From: Stenotrophomonas bentonitica
GTDB lineage: Bacteria; Pseudomonadota; Gammaproteobacteria; Xanthomonadales; Xanthomonadaceae
Reading direction: 5' to 3'
Length of the DNA: 64,000 nucleotides
Assembly (NCBI RefSeq): GCF_002887735.1
Contig: NZ_PKQP01000001.1
Coordinates: 186,001 to 250,000 of the forward strand
Under the pieces are notes generated by a model. That model was not told where the DNA came from. It made no database searches and saw only the letters and a program-made list of their open reading frames with translations. Made by a program: the position numbers and the translations under genes. The stretch's first letter is position 1. Each line of letters begins with the position of its first letter. Shown one piece after another: positions 61,483 to 64,000 of the stretch.

Positions 61483-63516
61483 ATGTACGACCATCGGCCG
61501 CTGGCGCTCTGCGTCGGCCTGGCATGCGCGACACTCGCTTTTTCCGCTCCGGCGGCTGCAGCCACTGCGCGGGACAACGCATTGGCCGAGATCGGCCAGT
61601 TCCGGGACCATGCCCAATGGCTGGATGCACTGGCGGCGATCGAGCGGGCACTGGTGCAGTCGCCCGACGACGCATTGCTGTATCGCCTGCAGGTGCTGAC
61701 CTTGGCGGACATCGGCAACGCGCACCGCGCCTGGCAGCTGTACCTGGCGCGACCGGACCTGTTCGATGCCGCCCAGAAAGAACGGCTGGAAGGCAATTAC
61801 CTGGCCAAACTCGTGGGCTGGAGCCTGGCCTACGGCCCCAGCGAGGACACCCGCCTGGATGAAGCCGATGCGGCCCTGGTGCAGATGCAGCAGTACCTCG
61901 AGCGCGACGGCACCACCGTGCAGCAGGCCCCGCTGAGAATCCGCTACGACCGCCTGATCCTGCTCAACCGGCTGGGCCGCCATGCACAGGTACGCGATGA
62001 GTACCGCAGCCTGCTCGCCGAGGGGCACCCCGTTCCCAATTACCTGCTGGCCGCCGTTGGCGATTCGCTGATGGCCACCCAGCATCCCGCCGAGGCGATC
62101 CCGGTACTGGAAGCGGCGCTCAAGGCCGATCCGTCGCTGCCGCAGGCGCGGTCGGAACTGGCCTACGCCTATCTGGAAGACGAGCAGGCTGATACCGCCA
62201 TCGCCCTGCTGAAGAAGTGGCAGGCCGATGAGCCTGCCTGGCGCTGGGCAAACGGTGCCAAAGCGCCGTATGCGAACTGGCCGCGCTACGAGGCCGATCT
62301 CAACCTGGCCATGGTGCGCGCTTACAGCGGCGATCTGCCCACCGCCCAACATGACCTGGAGAAGATGGTCGAGATCGGGCCGGGCAACACCGGCACGCAG
62401 TCCTCGCTGGGCAACATCTACCTGATGCGCGGCTGGCCACGCCGGGCGCTGGAGCGCTACAGCATGGCCAACACGCTGGACCCGCGTGACGTCCCGGCGC
62501 GGCTGGGCCAGTACGACGCCTACGTGCAGATCCAGCGCGATGACCTGGCGCGCCCCCTCCACGACACCCTGCTTGCCGCCTACCCCAACCAGCCTTCCGT
62601 GCAGCGCATGGACCGCAGCTGGCGTGCGCATCGCGGCTGGCAATGGCATGCCTACGCCGAAGGCGGCCGCAGCTCCGGCGGTGGCGGAGCCTCACCGCTG
62701 GGCAACGACGACGGCCGTTACGGCGTGGAAGTGCAGTCGCCGGTCCTGGACGACCGCTGGCGACTGGTCGCCTTCGCCGACCGGCGCAGCGTGGATTTCC
62801 AGGACCAGACCATCGACCCGCTGCGGGTCGGCGTGGGCACGCGCTATCGCTACGGGCGCGCCGATGCCGAAGCCTTCGTCAACCGCGCCAATGACCACAT
62901 CGGCGATACCGGCCTCAGCGCCGGGTTCGGCTGGCAGTTCAGCGATCAATGGCATGCCGGCATCACGGCCGCACGCAACGATCCGGATGCCTCGATGCAG
63001 GCACGTGTCTCGGGCATCACCGCCGACAGCATCGCCCTGGCGGCGGACTATCGTCGCGATGAACGTACCCACTGGAGCCTGGGCGCCAGCCAGTTCCGTT
63101 ACGACGACGGCAACCGCCGCGATACCGTCAGCACCGCCATCGAACAACGCCTGATGACCCGGCCGACCGTGTTCGTGGATGGCCTGGGCAGCCTGTACGC
63201 CAGCCGCGGCAGCCGCGACGACGTGCCCTACTTCAACCCATCCGAGGACCACTCGGTGGAGATCGGGCTGCGCGTGGACCAACAACTGTGGCGTCACTAC
63301 GAACGCCACTTCCGCCATCGCCTGACGGTCTCGGTGGGGCAGTACTGGCAGCAGGGCTATGGCAGCGCGATCGTGCCTTCGGCCGAGTACCGCCACGAGT
63401 GGCAGCTCGGCGAAGGCCGCATTTTCGAGTACGGCATCCGCTGGTCGCGACCGGTCTATGACGGACAGCGTGAACGACATATCGGCCTGGATGCCGGCCT
63501 GCGGTGGGGAGAATGA
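61483..63516 (+). CDS. pgaA: Poly-beta-1,6-N-acetylglucosamine export porin PgaA
   Basis: A 677-residue outer-membrane protein. It has a signal peptide (VGLACATLAFSAPAAAA), then TPR repeats at ~30-375 (AQWLDALAAIERALVQSPDD, SLMATQHPAEAIPVLEAALK, GNTGTQSSLGNIYLMRGWPR). A ~300-residue beta-barrel follows with the PgaA block YFNPSEDHSVEIGLRVDQQL and VGQYWQQGYGS. It exports partly deacetylated PNAG, a biofilm polysaccharide. ATG 61483 follows a strong AAGGGGGG. pgaB begins 1 bp after its stop, as in the pgaABCD operon. Confidence 0.93.
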   Translation: MYDHRPLALCVGLACATLAFSAPAAAATARDNALAEIGQFRDHAQWLDALAAIERALVQSPDDALLYRLQVLTLADIGNAHRAWQLYLARPDLFDAAQKERLEGNYLAKLVGWSLAYGPSEDTRLDEADAALVQMQQYLERDGTTVQQAPLRIRYDRLILLNRLGRHAQVRDEYRSLLAEGHPVPNYLLAAVGDSLMATQHPAEAIPVLEAALKADPSLPQARSELAYAYLEDEQADTAIALLKKWQADEPAWRWANGAKAPYANWPRYEADLNLAMVRAYSGDLPTAQHDLEKMVEIGPGNTGTQSSLGNIYLMRGWPRRALERYSMANTLDPRDVPARLGQYDAYVQIQRDDLARPLHDTLLAAYPNQPSVQRMDRSWRAHRGWQWHAYAEGGRSSGGGGASPLGNDDGRYGVEVQSPVLDDRWRLVAFADRRSVDFQDQTIDPLRVGVGTRYRYGRADAEAFVNRANDHIGDTGLSAGFGWQFSDQWHAGITAARNDPDASMQARVSGITADSIALAADYRRDERTHWSLGASQFRYDDGNRRDTVSTAIEQRLMTRPTVFVDGLGSLYASRGSRDDVPYFNPSEDHSVEIGLRVDQQLWRHYERHFRHRLTVSVGQYWQQGYGSAIVPSAEYRHEWQLGEGRIFEYGIRWSRPVYDGQRERHIGLDAGLRWGE

Positions 63517-63517
63517 C

Positions 63518-64000
63518 ATGCGGCACATGGACTTGAAGCGTTGGACCCACTGGCTGTTGCTGGCCCTGCTCACCGTGGTGCTGCCGGCACAGGCACAGCA
63601 GCCGCCGGCCGCACTCGATGCCGCCGACAACGGCCTGCTGGTGCTCAGCTACCACGACATCCGTGACGAGGTGGCCGAGCGCGGCGACCCGGATGCGTAT
63701 GCCGTCAGCACGCAGAACTTTGCTGCGCACCTGGACTGGTTGTCCGCGCATGGCTACCACCCGGTGTCGCTGTCGCAGTTGATCACTGCCTCGCAGGGTG
63801 GCACCCCGCTGCCGCCCAAGCCGGTGCTGCTGACCTTCGATGACGGGCTGCGCAGCGTGTACAGCAAGGTCTTCCCGTTGCTGCGCGCCTACAACTATCC
63901 GGCGCTGGTCGCCGTGATCACCGATTACGTGGACATGCCGGCCGGGCGCCAGATCGATTACGGCTACCGCCCGTTCACCCGCGATGATTTCCTGACCTGG
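63518..64000 (+). CDS. pgaB: Poly-beta-1,6-N-acetylglucosamine N-deacetylase PgaB, 3' end outside window
   Basis: The first 161 codons are visible. A signal sequence (HWLLLALLTVVLPAQAQ) leads into the polysaccharide deacetylase domain: LVLSYHDIRDEVAERGDPDA, NFAAHLDWLSAHGYHPVSLS and the metal/catalytic DD pair in VLLTFDDGLRS. PgaB deacetylates PNAG in the periplasm so that PgaA can export it. ATG 63518 (GGGGAG upstream) is used; ATG 63527 is an alternative. It is cut by the window end. Confidence 0.92.
   Translation, partial: MRHMDLKRWTHWLLLALLTVVLPAQAQQPPAALDAADNGLLVLSYHDIRDEVAERGDPDAYAVSTQNFAAHLDWLSAHGYHPVSLSQLITASQGGTPLPPKPVLLTFDDGLRSVYSKVFPLLRAYNYPALVAVITDYVDMPAGRQIDYGYRPFTRDDFLTW

Overview
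This window looks like chromosomal DNA of a Stenotrophomonas-type member of the Xanthomonadaceae. The evidence is its high GC, the gene order (nfuA/phhB, rluC/rne, scpA-scpB-rluB, complete ccm cluster, cydDC/cydABX), a MetX-like enzyme of the Xanthomonadaceae serine O-succinyltransferase type, and at least five copies of short 'GTAG'-headed palindromes that resemble the SMAG/REP repeats described in S. maltophilia. Species cannot be fixed from the sequence alone.

Layout. 1-8.8 kb: a truncated proline-rich membrane protein, nfuA, phhB, a small lipoprotein, zupT, rluC, and rne behind a long leader. 9.0-22.2 kb: a carbohydrate-uptake locus, all on the minus strand, in transcription order: LacI regulator, Oar-like TonB-dependent receptor, glycoamylase-like (PF10091/GH144-type) lipoprotein, ABC solute-binding protein, two permeases, a large secreted discoidin-domain glycosidase-like protein, and a secreted endonuclease/exonuclease/phosphatase-fold enzyme. 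Two exact LacI-type operators (TGNAANCGNTTNCA) lie in front of lacI and the glycoamylase operon. 22.3-27.0 kb: bolA, yciI, scpA, scpB, rluB. 27.1-29.7 kb: an unknown secreted protein, then an omega-amidase/aminotransferase pair of the methionine-salvage type. 29.8-36.7 kb: a full cytochrome c maturation operon ccmABCDEFGHI. 36.7-39.6 kb: MetX-like acyltransferase, DUF1294 protein, S41 peptidase-like protein. 39.7-46.2 kb: cydDC divergent from cydABX (including the 37-residue cydX), with a perfect FNR box between them. 46.2-46.5 kb: two identical tRNA-Pro(CGG) genes.

46.5-59.5 kb is the most unusual region: a two-partner secretion operon on the minus strand. It encodes a TpsB/FhaC-type transporter, then a 2951-residue filamentous-haemagglutinin-like TpsA whose last ~250 residues look like a serine hydrolase (lipase-like) domain. 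This is followed, with an ATGA overlap, by five small exported proteins. Four are lipoproteins sharing W-x16-C plus a C-terminal Cys-Met motif, and three of those end in a near-identical Cys-rich signature. I read this as a candidate contact-dependent, envelope-targeted toxin with a multicopy lipoprotein immunity array. That is inference.

59.9-64 kb: an MFS (CynX-type) transporter, then pgaA and the start of pgaB (poly-N-acetylglucosamine biofilm polysaccharide), preceded by a perfect TGTGA-N6-TCACA Clp/CRP-type site.
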